Assembly: GCA_022393335.1 (NCBI GenBank)
Contig: JAJEKB010020998.1
Span: forward strand, 1-64,000
Source: Macrotrachela quadricornifera
Taxonomy: Eukaryota; Rotifera; Eurotatoria; Philodinida; Philodinidae
Direction of reading: 5' to 3'
Length of the DNA: 64,000 nucleotides
The position numbers and the translations under genes were made by a program. Below the pieces are notes generated by a model that was not told the DNA's origin, did no database searches, and saw nothing but the letters and a program-made list of their open reading frames with translations. Positions 1 to 12,600 of this stretch are shown here, one piece after another. How positions within the stretch are numbered: the stretch's first letter is position 1; each line of letters opens with the position of its first letter.

Positions 1-398
1 AATCTGTATTAATGAAAATTCCTAAACTCGAAAATCATAAGTCATATCAAGTTAGAAATTATTTTTTATCGATTTCAGAACTGAGTAAAACATTTAGAAT
101 TTCAGGCAATTTTCGATGTATAGTAAACACAAACCGTTTAGGTATGGTACATACTTAAATAGAATACTCTTTTTTGATAATAAAAGAGTGTATTTTATTC
201 TCTGTTTTTAACATACGAGTATTTGTTGAATCATTTAAAAAACTTTTCAATCCTTTAACGGACTTTACCATGTGACTGGTCTAATTTTTGATAATTATCA
301 AACATGTTATATTTCTCTTTCTCTGCATAGAAAATCTAAAATGGTTCGATCGGTTGAAAATAGTTATACGAAATTTATTTAAAATCTTGCGTAACTAG

Positions 399-695
399 CT
401 AGTTAACTTAAATATATTCTCTGTACGAACTTTTTCAAATGTTGATCAACCAACAGCTAAACGTCTTGGTCGTATAGCCACTTTTCTCTATGTTATTCTT
501 CTCACCATTGGTCTTTCCATTTCTGCCGTATATACTGTTGTTCAACCTCAAGTTCTAACAAAATCATTTGATAAACCATCTTTCAATTTATACAATAATT
601 TAATAGAAAAGTATGGAGACAACTTGAAATGTCCATGTTCATTGATTTCATCAACATATGATCAATTCGTCAATATGTCATTGATATTTCATGAG
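399..695 (+). CDS. Exon 1 seen in window: cytoplasmic tail, TM1 and start of ectodomain
   Basis: The frame is open from 399 to the GT donor at 696. It encodes a basic stretch (PTAKRLGR) followed by a hydrophobic segment of about 23 residues (IATFLYVILLTIGLS and on), then a Cys motif KCPCS. The exon ends in codon phase 0 after CATGAG. The acceptor is probably the AG at 397-398 or 401-402. Joining to 2929 gives the continuous peptide IFHE/VCSS, which fits the Cys-rich ectodomain that follows. An upstream start exon must lie before 399 or outside the window. Confidence 0.7.
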
Positions 696-3600
696 GTAAT
701 AATCAATTATAATAATCTACTTTAAATAGAAGGTTAAATTGAAATGATTTTTTAATAAAAATATTCTCTTTCTCGTAGAAAAGAGTCTAACAGAAATAAA
801 TTGTTTGCTTGCTTGCTTGTGTATTCGCACCTTACTTATTGGTCCAAAACTTATGTAAAGGTAAAAAAAGGGATTTTGATTATAAAGGTTGATCGAAGGG
901 TAATCGAGGATGAGAAATTCAAATCTGAAATCAGCTTTCTAAATATTTTTTGAAGATCAGTGTTTTAAACAAACGACAAATCTTTTAAGAAAAAACATTT
1001 GTTTTTATGAAGTTTGGTCAAAGGCAGTTGAGATCGAGGAATTTGAATCCGACTTCATATATTATTTTTTTAATTGCTTGATGGTAGTTTAAAAACACGA
1101 TTTCCACGAGAAAGAGCTGAGCAAGTCTTTAGAGGAACGTTACTTGTTTATATACTCGTGAAATATATTTTTCTTGAAGATCATCTTTTATCTAAAAGAC
1201 AGGATCTTCAAAGAAAACTATTTCAACAGAGCAAGAATCAAAAACAGACTTGATTCAATGCCATTACACATTTTATTTTTTAATGTAGCAACTATAAATT
1301 AATTGAGTGATTTATTATAGTAATCGTATATAGATTATTCGAGGTATGTTCAGATTTCCGAAAAAAGGAATTTCCGAAAATACCAAAATTTCCATACCTA
1401 TGTCATATGCAAATAAAAAAAAAACCTATCTGTTCAACAATCCCTACTCGAAAAAAAGCAGAAATTTCAGTAACTTCCGAAATTACCTAGAAATTTCGGT
1501 AATTACTAGGTAATTTGCATAATTTCCATGTTTATACGGTATGAATATGGTAGAATAAGCGTAGATTTGAGGATCCCTACCCATGAGATTAGAAGAAATT
1601 TCAGTAATTTCCGTAATTACCTAGAAATTTTGGTAATTACTAGGAAATTTGCATAATTTCCATGTTTATACGGTATGAATATGTTGGAATAAGCGTAGAT
1701 TTGAGGATCCCTACCCATGAGATTAGAAGAAATTTCAGTAATTTCTGTAATTACCTAGAAATTTTGGTAATTACTAGGAAATTTGCATAATTTCCATGTT
1801 TATAAGGTATGCATATGTTAGAATAAGCGTGAATTTGAGGATCCCTACCCCTGAGAATAGAAGAAATTTCAGTAATTTCCGTAATTACCTAGAAATTTTG
1901 GTAATTACTAGGTAGTTTCCATAATTTCCATGTTTATACGGTATGGATATGGTAGAATAAGCGTAGATTTGAGGATCCCTACGCCAGAGAAAAGAAGAAA
2001 TTTCAGTAATTTCGGAAATTTACTTTTTTGGAAATCTGGCCACTGCTGCATAGGTCAACAAAAACATGGTTTCAGATTGGTTCGAAGGGATCAAAGAAAC
2101 ATGGTCTTCAGATTTGTCCTAGGGGTCAAAAAAAACATGTTTATAGCTCGAGCTCTAGAGAAGAAAATAGGCTTGGCTATCTTCGTCTATATAATAATGT
2201 TAAGTGTCTCTGTGTGTGTTATCAGGTTGAAGGAATAGGAGTGATGGTAGAGATGGGATCAAAGGAGCATATGATTGTTTTCAAAGAAATTTTTTATATA
2301 TGTTATCTTTAAATAAATTGAATATCATGCAATAACCTTTGTTTGAGAACAGAGATAGAATTCTAAAAGTGTCTTTAAGAATTCTCTCGCCATCAGAAAA
2401 GATTTTCTTCACATAGTGAAAGCGGCCGTGGAGTATGCACGGGTTTTCACTAGTAATTACCATATTTATTAACAAGGTAAGATTGTACATAATCAGTCTC
2501 ATTATTATCATCATTTAAACATTCACTTTTTGAAAGATTATTTAAAGTTCCAATAGTAATATCAGTCTCGAGTAGTAAACAGTGGTTTCAGTCTGTCCTC
2601 TAGATTATTCTGTATAATTGAGACTGTTAAATAATATATAGAAATATTTCCATCCGTTTTTGAAATTTTTAAACTCTTTTCATTATTGAGATTAAAGATA
2701 TTATATATTTCGTTGTCTTAATAAATCAATTGAACATATACATACTAGAATCTTTAACAGTTTCAAAGTATTTATTTTCATGATTATTCTTTTACTAATT
2801 AAAGATGTAGTAAAATATGATCATGTTTTTAAAGATAATCAAACAATTGTTTAATATATCTGTAAGAAAATCTTAATGGACATGTTCAGAATTTATTAAG
2901 ATGAAATTTTCTTTTTCATTAACTGTAGGTCTGTTCAAGTTTATTTGTTTCGGAAGAATGGAGAGTCAATTTGACAAATGGTCTTGTTTCCGATTTGTCT
3001 ATTTATGCAATACGAGACTATCGTCGTTTTCTTTCTGCTCATTTACAATATCTTTCTGGATTATGTAAACTTTCTTATGATTCAGTTCATAATTCAATGA
3101 ATCAATTTCTTTCTTCATCATTTATTACTTCTCAACTTTTACAAGAGAAAGATTTTCATGAACGTATAAATATAATCATTGAACAAATTAAATCAAATGC
3201 TCCTACAATATTGACTACTATTCTTTTCTTAATTCGAAATATCAATCATGGAAATGCAATAGTATCAACCTATGAAACCAATTTCGAATATATTGTTCCT
3301 TGGAGTTCAGCTGATGCGACTTATGCACCTACTCAAGCTATTATTTATGATAATGAATGTTCATGTGGATTATATTCAAATTGCACAAGTCAAGCATATT
3401 TTATGAGAAATGATTCTTTTAAAAATATTCCAATAAAAGGTTTTAAGATCGGATGCACGCCAAGTGAATCATTTCTTCTATCAACTCTCGAATGTTTCTA
3501 TGATTCATTATGTATTAATCTAATTGAAGAATATACTAATTACACAACTCGTATTAATTCAACAACATTTCCTATTCCTCTATCTTTAACTCAAAGTAGA

Positions 3601-6600
3601 TTTTCTATTAATATAACAATAGATGAACTTATTAAGAATTTGTTTATTGAACAATGGATACCAACAATTAGTTATTCATTCTATTTTAAACAATGTTCAC
3701 CCTTAGTATGTTCATATACTTACATTCAAAAATTAAATTCAGTTTACACAATAACATTTCTACTTGGTCTTCAAGGTGGTCTCACAATCGTACTCAAATG
3801 GATATCTCCTAAAATAGTTCAAATTGGAAACAAACTATATCAACGTCGAAAAAATCGAATTAACATTGTTCAACCTAATACTTCTCTTGAAATGGCACAC
3901 ATTGAAATAGGTAATGGAAATATCAATAATATTAATTCGAATTTAAATTCAATCTCAACTAATGTAATACCTCAGTATGTCTTTGTTATTTTTATTTAAT
4001 TCATAATCTCTAATATCTCTTTTCTAGAACAAATATTTTATTCAGAGTTCGATGTTCTTTCACTATTTTAGTAATATGTCTATTATTGATATTTGGAATA
4101 ATGATTCTCATTATATTTTCTATTGGCTATATTCGACAAGGTAAGAATAAATATAATTCATTCTATAGCTGATTAATGATAGACACTCGACTTTAATAAC
4201 AAGTAACACTCGTCCCTATGACTCGCTCAATCCTCGACTGAAACATTGAAAGTACTTATATACTAGTGCATCTTATCGACATAGCTACTGATAACACCAC
4301 ACATTTGCATCTGTATTAGTTTTTATACTTGTATCATTCACATTATTGAGCATAAAAAGAAAACAATCAAATTTTTAATCTGATCGAATCTGTTTATCTA
4401 TGTTCACAACCAAAAACGTCAGGACCTCCGACTTAAATTCAACCAATATGTGTACCAGAGACCGTCACAGAGCACTTTTTTTGCCTTGCCCTGCCCTTTG
4501 CCCTGTCCTGCCCTGGGGGCAGGGCGTTTCATTTGATCTCGCTAATTAATAGAGTGGCTGATATGTTAAAAGTATATAGCCATTTTCAGGTTAAACACGT
4601 ATGTGTTATTCACATTAATTCGAAAAAAATGTTATACATAAACTGGGATCATCATAGAAAAATTTTAGTACATTTAAGCATAAAAAACAATCCAAATCAT
4701 CACAGGAGGAAAATGCAAGTATTAGAAAAAAAATATTGAAATAGTAAATAAACATACTAAGTTGTTTTTTTTATATGAACGCACATTATTCGATGTATTC
4801 CCTTCTTGTTTTTATCCATCCTTTTCTATATAAATGTAGACTAAATTGCATCCAATAAAATCATAAAAAATGCCACAATCACATCCATTAAAAACAGTCC
4901 TAATCGAACTTTTTTATTCAAGCGCTTGGTAAGGCTTGAGTTCAACATGCATCCATACTGAATGCCTCTCGACCTACAGACAAGCGCTTGAACGCTTACG
5001 TGGGTCATGCATCTAGATCAAGACAGTCATGCGCTAAACTTATGGCGATCAGAGGAAGGAATACCTTAGAAACAATCAATTCGAATAAAATAATCACGAC
5101 TTTTCTGTCCGAAATTAAATGACGATCCTTAGTGTTTATAATATTAAAGTTGGACTAACGATCTGGATTGTCTTTCCACTGTCTTTCGTATAATATTTGT
5201 TTTTTCAAACTATCAATTTTTACTGATATCCGATCATTGTGAACATTAATTGACGAAAGAAAGAAAGAACAGAAGCTAGTTCGCAATGATATCAACTAGA
5301 TTATATTTATTAGCTTATCATGCTTGAGTATAGATGTGAGAATGGATGTGTAGTCGTCTATCAGTAAATTGACTCTAATTCATTCAAAACTTGATGAAAA
5401 TAGCAATCGCTACATACTGTTCGATGCTCCTCGAAAAGCTCTACAATATAGTATCTTTGGTTTTTCATGTCTGAATAGATTACCTTGTGCGAGAATGACT
5501 ATTAAACTCCGTGGTCATGGCTTTTGTTGCACTCTAAGTGCTTGATTGATCAAGAAACACAAGCGCTTGAACAGGAGCTCAACTACATGAATAAGAACAA
5601 TAAGCGATGAAACAAGAATCACAAACACTTCAGTTTTTTTAGTGGTCTCCAGTCTTTACTTAAGATATGTCCAGAGCGCATGACATTCAGTCTTAAGAAA
5701 CCCAAAAATGTTATACACTTCCTAAAAGAAGTTCAGCTAGGGCCACTTATCTTGACCAACTGACAACCACATCTATTACAAATGATAATGATATCACTGT
5801 TATTAGGTCAAAAACCTCGAAGATACTGCTTATTGCAGAAAACAGTAATCAGGGCATCAGGGCAAAAACTTCTACCCTGCCCTGTGACGGTCTCTGATGT
5901 GTACCTTAGGGAGCAAAACTAATTCACCACAGAAAAATGCTCATCAAACCGTTCACAAACCAGTAACGTGAATGCAGATTATCAACTACGTATCTTAAGT
6001 ACACCAGACTCTCTACAATTTAGAGACGTATTTCAGAATCACAGAATCTGAGATGAGTCAATTCACCCTTCAATATGTCCAAATATACTCCACTATAATA
6101 TTTCCAACGATTTTCATAACGTCGCAACCTACGGCCTACGGCTTTACCTACGATATTGGGTTTTAGCATCCAGTAGTGCTCTTCTAACACAAGATTGAAT
6201 ACATAGGGGTACCCAAACAATATCTAACGAGAGGAGCAATGGACATCTCCACCAAATAGTACATCAAGATCTACCGACGTGATCACAATATAGCACTTGA
6301 GGACCTATGAGTACCCCTATAGTCTAGCAGTTGAGGACTCAAAAGTATCTCTGTAGTATAAGACTTGAGGACATATCGGTACCCTTATACTATAGCAGTT
6401 GAGGACCTATGAGTACCCCTTAGAAGTGGCACTTTACTTTTACTTTACCAAAGTAAAGTAAATAAATTATTTACTATTTACTTTTGTAAAGTAAATACGA
6501 ATTTTATTTTAAATTTGAGTCATCATACTATCATTGATCCTGCTGACCGAATAGACAAAAAATCGACTACTATAGATCGGACATACTCTTGGGACCTTTA

Positions 6601-9600
6601 CTACTTGTGAGCTCTCTCTCTAGTTAAGCTTCGTCTGCCAGTGGAAAAGAGAGAGTACACTCATGGATGAATGTATATTAAAACGTATATTAATAACGAA
6701 TGAATATGAAAGCGGACTGCACACACATATAAGAAAGAGAAACAGAGAAAGAATGGTATCAAAGATAACATTCTTTCTCGAAAGCAGAACACGAAACAAA
6801 GAAGTACAAAACACTATGTGAATGAAAAGGAGAAAGAATGTCTCTGAAAGTGATGCATAGAAGGGAAGAAAGAGAAACAGTAGCGAGGACGCTCGTCATC
6901 GCTAACACTACTATACACCATAGGTCATAACGTACTACTGTGTATATTGTGGTAACCTTCACTCTTTAACTACTATATATCGACGCTATCCTTGGGTCAC
7001 TTATCACTATGCATTTAAGGTATGCTTCGGTCCTAGAGTACTATATGGCTTGTCCACGTAACGCGACACGTCGCTGATTAAGTTTTGAAAAAATTTTTTT
7101 TCGATTTCAACATTTCTACAGGGTGGGTCATAAATAACATGGCGATAAGAAATTAAAATATCTCCATTGCAGCTTGGGTAAATGGGCTGATTTTTTTGTC
7201 AATTCAAGAGACATGTTCAAAGTTAATATTCATAAAGACATGCTTAGAGAGACCCTTTGTTAAGTATTACTAGTGATTTCAACAAAAAAATTTCACGTTT
7301 TCATGGATAAAAAAAGAAAACAATATCCTTAAGGGCCCCCCCTCAGAAAAAATTTCCCACTTAGAATGGTTCGTTTGAGCTGAAATTTTCAGGGATGAGT
7401 GATCTTATTGAGAAATGCTTCTGGTAAAAATTTCAGCTCTATAGGTCGTACTACACCGAATTGCCAGCTGATTCATAGGTCATTTTTGGCCTCCAGGAGA
7501 ATGAACATCACGCGGTCGCAATACAAGGTATAGGGGTGGGGGTGGTTTTAAATTAAAGCCCACGTCAGTACGAAACTTTTGTCCAGCCAGAATTTTTAAA
7601 TTCCGTATTGTTCATTTTTTATGAATATTTTATTAGACATGTCTTAAAAAACAGCGATCTGACGGCAGTAAATTCCAGTTTTCTCAGCCCAGGAATCGAT
7701 TTTAAAAAATCCGTCGGGACAAAAGTTTACTCTTACTGAGACCTTTAAAACAAAAAAAAATAAGGGTTCTAGCTTGAACCGTTCGTGAGTTATCTCAACT
7801 TTTGTGACTGAAAACCATGTTCTGAGAAAAACGCAAAACAAGTTTTAGAAACGGATTTTTTCATGTAAATCCAAAAAAATCGTATTAAAATAGTATATTT
7901 TCAATATATTTCATTGGACTTTTTTAAAGCGCGTAACACACACTATCAGCTAGTGTTATCTGTCATGCTGTGTTGGCTTGGCTCTCCCCTTTTTCGGATG
8001 AGTCACATTTTTTTATATCGAAATATTTTCTGAAAAAAATTAAAAAATCGTAATTTTTTTGGGGAAAATTTAGTGAAACTCTACAAATCAATTATAATTA
8101 GAGTAATTCATGTTCTCTCAGCAACTGGGTATTATTCTATCACTTCTTGTTTTCTAGATTTTTTCAATTATTCTACACTTATCTTGTCTGAAATGACAGG
8201 TATTTCAAAACTGAAAAATTTCAAAGAATCGCGAAAATTTCTCGAAAAATATGGTGTAGCGCGCATATTTTCCCCATAAGTCTGTCAAAATTTGATCGTT
8301 TTTCCAAAACCCATATATATTCTGAAAGAGGAATCTTCAGCGCATCTTCCTATGTTAAAAACTCAATTTTCGATTTTTTTCGAAAGCTGGCTTTTCTGAG
8401 GGGGGGGCCCTTAACAAAGGATCTCTCTAGAAATGTCTTTATGCATATAAAGCTTGAGCATGGCTCTACCATTGATAAAAATATCAGCTCGTTTGCTTGA
8501 GTCGTAATGAAGATATTGAATTCTTTTTCGACAGGATGACCCAAAAAACCCACACAGCCGAAAAAAAATTAAATATCTCCATTTTGGCTCGAGTGAACAA
8601 GCTGATATTTTTATCAATGGTAGAGACATGCACAAGCTTTATATATACAAAGACATGTCTAAAGAGATCCTTTCTTAAGTACATTGTTTTCTTTTCCTAT
8701 CTATGAAAAAGTAAAATTTTTTTGTTGAGATCACTACTGATACTTAACAAAGAGTCTCTCTAAGCATGTCTTTATGAATATAAACTTTGAACATGTCCCT
8801 TGAATTGATAAAAACATCAGCCCATTAACCCAAGCTGCAATAGAGATATTTTAATTTCTTATCGCCGTGTTATTTATAGCCCACCCTGTATATAGGCTAC
8901 CAGATACAGTTTTTAACGCTGGTTACGAATCTGACATTCTTTTTATAAAAAAGTGACCTTTTTAATGTAAGAAATCGAATTCTAAACTTCTCGAAAATGG
9001 TATTTTGGATCTTCAAAGCAGAAAACTTCTTCAAAACATGTCGCTACACATACCATTCGATGCAGAATTTCATTCTCTACAAAATAAGGTGTTTGGTTTT
9101 GATTTTTCTAGTCAAAGGCAACTTCTGGCCTCCTGTAGAGTTCCAAAATTACTGCTCAGACTACGAGCCTCCACAGAGGTTTATCGATCTCATTCTTGGG
9201 TAGAAAGCTTGACAATATCGAGAGGACTAATATTTTATAAAATCGAATCATTCTAAATATGTTAAGTGCCTCGAAACTGGTCAACAAAAAACTGTCATAA
9301 CGTTACGTTTGTTTTTCTCATTTTTTATGCGAATGAAAAATGATTGAAGAGAAATCTTTTTATCATTAGAAAGCTCGTTGAAAGCCCTACAAAACTGCCT
9401 CTGAAAATAATTTATTTCAATGGTGTCTTTTGAGAAAAAGTGAGAAGGAAAGGAGCGTACTACAAGTTTAGGGTCCTTTTATGTCACAGCGTTACGCAAC
9501 CATAAAATCATTGCAGAGACGCCAGACTTGACTCAAAGCTATTGATTTTTTTACAATTGATAGAGCTTAATGAGCTGCATCCAATAGCATTTGAACGAAC

Positions 9601-12600
9601 TCCCTAGTTTTTATAGTTCTCGAGAAAAGTGGAAAATATTCTGTAAAAATCTCACAACGTTACGTTTGGACAAGCCGTATATAATGGGGGTAGTATTAGG
9701 TCCTCAAGTACTGTATATCTGATCAGTACTTTCAAGTATTTATTTACTGGATATTTTCTATCAGGGTACCTGTCTAAGTACCTTATAAGTATCTAAAAGT
9801 ACTTTAGGTACGTTCAGTATCCATTCGGATCCTGTGACATACTGGTAGCAGGGGACTTTCGAGGATACCCTGCACTCAGAACATTCGCATGGGAGACTAT
9901 CAATCTTTCTAGGAATCTGAAATTAATTCAGAATATATGGATTATCAAAAACTACATAGTTCACCGACATATGGCTAACTCTGATTTTTCTTCCTTCTCA
10001 CAAAATAAAATACATGGTCAAACTTGTCTTGTTTTTCGCTTCGTATTCACTGTTTCTAAAAATTCCTAACGAATTTTAAGGTTCGCTCTTCTTCTCTTGT
10101 AGATGCTCTTTTTTTCTCTGTATTTTTAATTCTTACCTTTGTATTCATGACAGAATATGTTAAACTAATTAATGGTTTGTTTAATAATTCTTTTTTAGTT
10201 TTCTTGACAAGTACAAACATTAGTATGGACATGAATATAATAACAAAAACGACAATGGCAATTTCAACAACCATAACAAGTTAGTAAATTAAGGGAATTA
10301 TTAAAATTGAAATAAATTTGATGTTTTGTTTTTTTGTTTCTACTGTAAGTAAACAAATGTTCGATTTTTTTCACTCATTCCACAACTGACTTTATGCAAT
10401 TGAAAATTTATTTATATTCGACACTTAAAATAATCCTTTCATGTCTATTGATTCCTAGAGTTTTTAGTGATTGATGAAAACATATTTCTATTGAATGATC
10501 ATTTCTAATATAATTTTAAAAGTCTAACTCTCATAATGCGTTGAAATGTTTTTTAATGCATAATCGAAGAGATTAATTTTGCGTCTTTATTTACCATTCT
10601 ATTATAATTTCTACAGTTTCTGATTCAATGAAATGAATAACTATTAAAGCATCTATAAAGAATCGTTTCATCTGTTTCTCTAAACAATTATTCCCTCGAC
10701 TGAAAGGAGGGTCATACAAAAAAAAATAGTTTGTGTGTGTGTTTGTTTGCGTGTTTGTGTCAGGGTCAAAGGTAAAAAAAACACGTTTTTAAGAAAACTA
10801 ATCGAAGACTCACAACTTTAAGGCAACTCGCCGCTTGATGTTTAACCGAAGGTTTTTGAGGTCAAGGAATCGAATGGTACTATTAGTTTTTGAATTTTTT
10901 CAAATAATTTTTTTCGCTAAAGATAGGTTTTTTAAAGAAATAATGATTTTCCAATGAGCGAGTTTTCAATGAAGTGCTGATTAGGAGGTTTTCGTATGAA
11001 GTTGAGAATGATGATTCAGATTCTTCAAGTTGAACTCTTGTAGGCCTTATGAACTAGATATGAGCAAAGAATAGGAGGCAACAAGTGAATCACTGTAGCC
11101 GAAGTTCAGCTTTGAAGAATAAGAAACGATACAACATGCAATTTAATGTGATTCACTAATAATAATAATCATGGGTAGTATGAGTTTGTTTGACAAAAGA
11201 ATGAACACAGAAAAAAATATCACTTTACCTATACAGTGTATTCAGATGCCGCTTGTAGGAAAAAATGACTTTCTTGGAATTTATCAATTATATGTTATGT
11301 GTGTGAGCATTTTCAAATCATGTCTTACATAATGACTACAAAATAATAATCTTTAAACATAGGATCTGATCTCTATTGTTATAATTATGAAGAAAATTCT
11401 TTTTGTCTTCCACTTTTAAAATCTGATGTCTTTTTAAGTGAGTAGTAACAAAAGTGTAGAAACGAAGACTGGTATATATCGTCGAGAAAAGGGGGATTGA
11501 ACAAAGTAAAATAAGCTTGCTTGCCACCGGGCCAAAAGAACATCGGCTTAAAGATCACTGCTCAGTTATTTTCAGTATACGACTTTCGCTCAATCAGATA
11601 TTGATTCTAGGAACTTAGCCACCGGCAAACTTTTCATGTAAAACTTTTGATCAGTTAGACTCTATCTGTTCGAAATTTCAGTCATTGAAATGGTTTCCAA
11701 AATCTAACTTTCATCCAATTAGATTTTGAGAATCCGAGCTTTAAGGCGATCAGTTTTGTGATTTTACTCTTCCTTGAATCAGATTTTGAGGAACTCATGC
11801 ATCTCAATATTTGTTATTTGCAAAAAAAATAATTAAGATCTCGCAGCGATGTTTCATAAACCTAGCCATTGCCCACTTATTTATAGATCAATGTGCCTTT
11901 ACTTGTTTTTCTTTGAGTTTCCTGTTTAGAATTCTTCCCTTGCAGATCGTGTAGTCATTTTGAGTTAGTGAAACGTTAATGAATGTGATTTTGAACGTAA
12001 GACAGTGAACTTATGTGAAAACAGACTTCAGCATGGAGGCGACTAGCCGTGAGTGGCGTCTCTCGCAGGGACGCCGACGAACGACTAGTCGCTATTTTAT
12101 TAAATTTGCTTTGGTTTTTATATTACCTATAAACGATTTGTTGAGCACGAAAATGAGGCATTAAATTGGTCTATGCTGACATCATATAGAAAATGGAGAA
12201 TTTAAGAGTGGAGTGAAGCAGGGATAACGATGATCGACTGTGACCTATGCTTTACATCGCCATATGAAAGTCGTAACAAAAACTTTAAAGACTGGATCTT
12301 ATGGAATAGTCGTCACTAGCAATCTGTGTGTGTGCACATATATGCAGCATAGCTAACAGAGCAGATTCTAGCGAACAGTAAGAGATAATGATAAATAGAA
12401 TTCAGTCGAGGGTTAAGCTAGTCGCAGCGACGAGCGTTACTTGTATTTTATTGAAATAAAATAAGATAATCTTTTGATTTTTTTTTTAATTAGGCAATAT
12501 ATCACTTGTACAATCGCGATACTCATTTATATTGACTACTAGTAGTCCAACTTATTGTCGATTATCTACCTGTACATTACGAAAATTTAAATATGCAGCT

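Larger units (their letters stand above)
7046..9677. mobile_element. Outer Tc1/mariner-type TIR element of a nested set
   Basis: The left end (GGCTTGTCCACGTAACG) and the complement of the right end (GGCTTGTCCAAACGTAACG) match, and TA lies next to each end (7044-7045, 9678-9679). TA targets suggest the Tc1/mariner group. The AACGTTACGTTTG motif recurs internally at about 9297. The element is interrupted at 7119-8888 by a second element. No transposase is recognisable, so it is non-autonomous or badly decayed. Confidence 0.6.
4141..12493 (+). other. 8.35-kb phase-1 intron packed with mobile DNA
   Basis: The intron runs from GTAAGA at 4141 to TTAATTAG at 12493. It contains an hAT-like element (4456-5896), a small tandem repeat (6294-6421), a triple transposon nest (7046-9677) and a further insertion (about 10695-12447). 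The remaining stretches are AT-rich with no gene that I can support. Sequence at about 10520-10690 resembles the flank upstream of the exon at 15911, showing that this intron and that one share ancestry. Confidence 0.65.

Noticed and set aside
2971..3999. A complete single-exon gene ending at the stop near 4000
   Set aside because: It lacks an ATG at the start, and splicing at 3975/4028 restores a TM-coding exon and links in frame to all downstream modules.
6430..6500. Short AT-rich palindrome around TTTACTTT/AAAGTAAA as a regulatory site
   Set aside because: It is low-complexity, in a transposon-rich intron, and has no supporting context.
8073..9256. Several overlapping frames of 65-85 codons on both strands as genes
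   Set aside because: They lie within nested transposon inverted repeats and occur in mirrored pairs.
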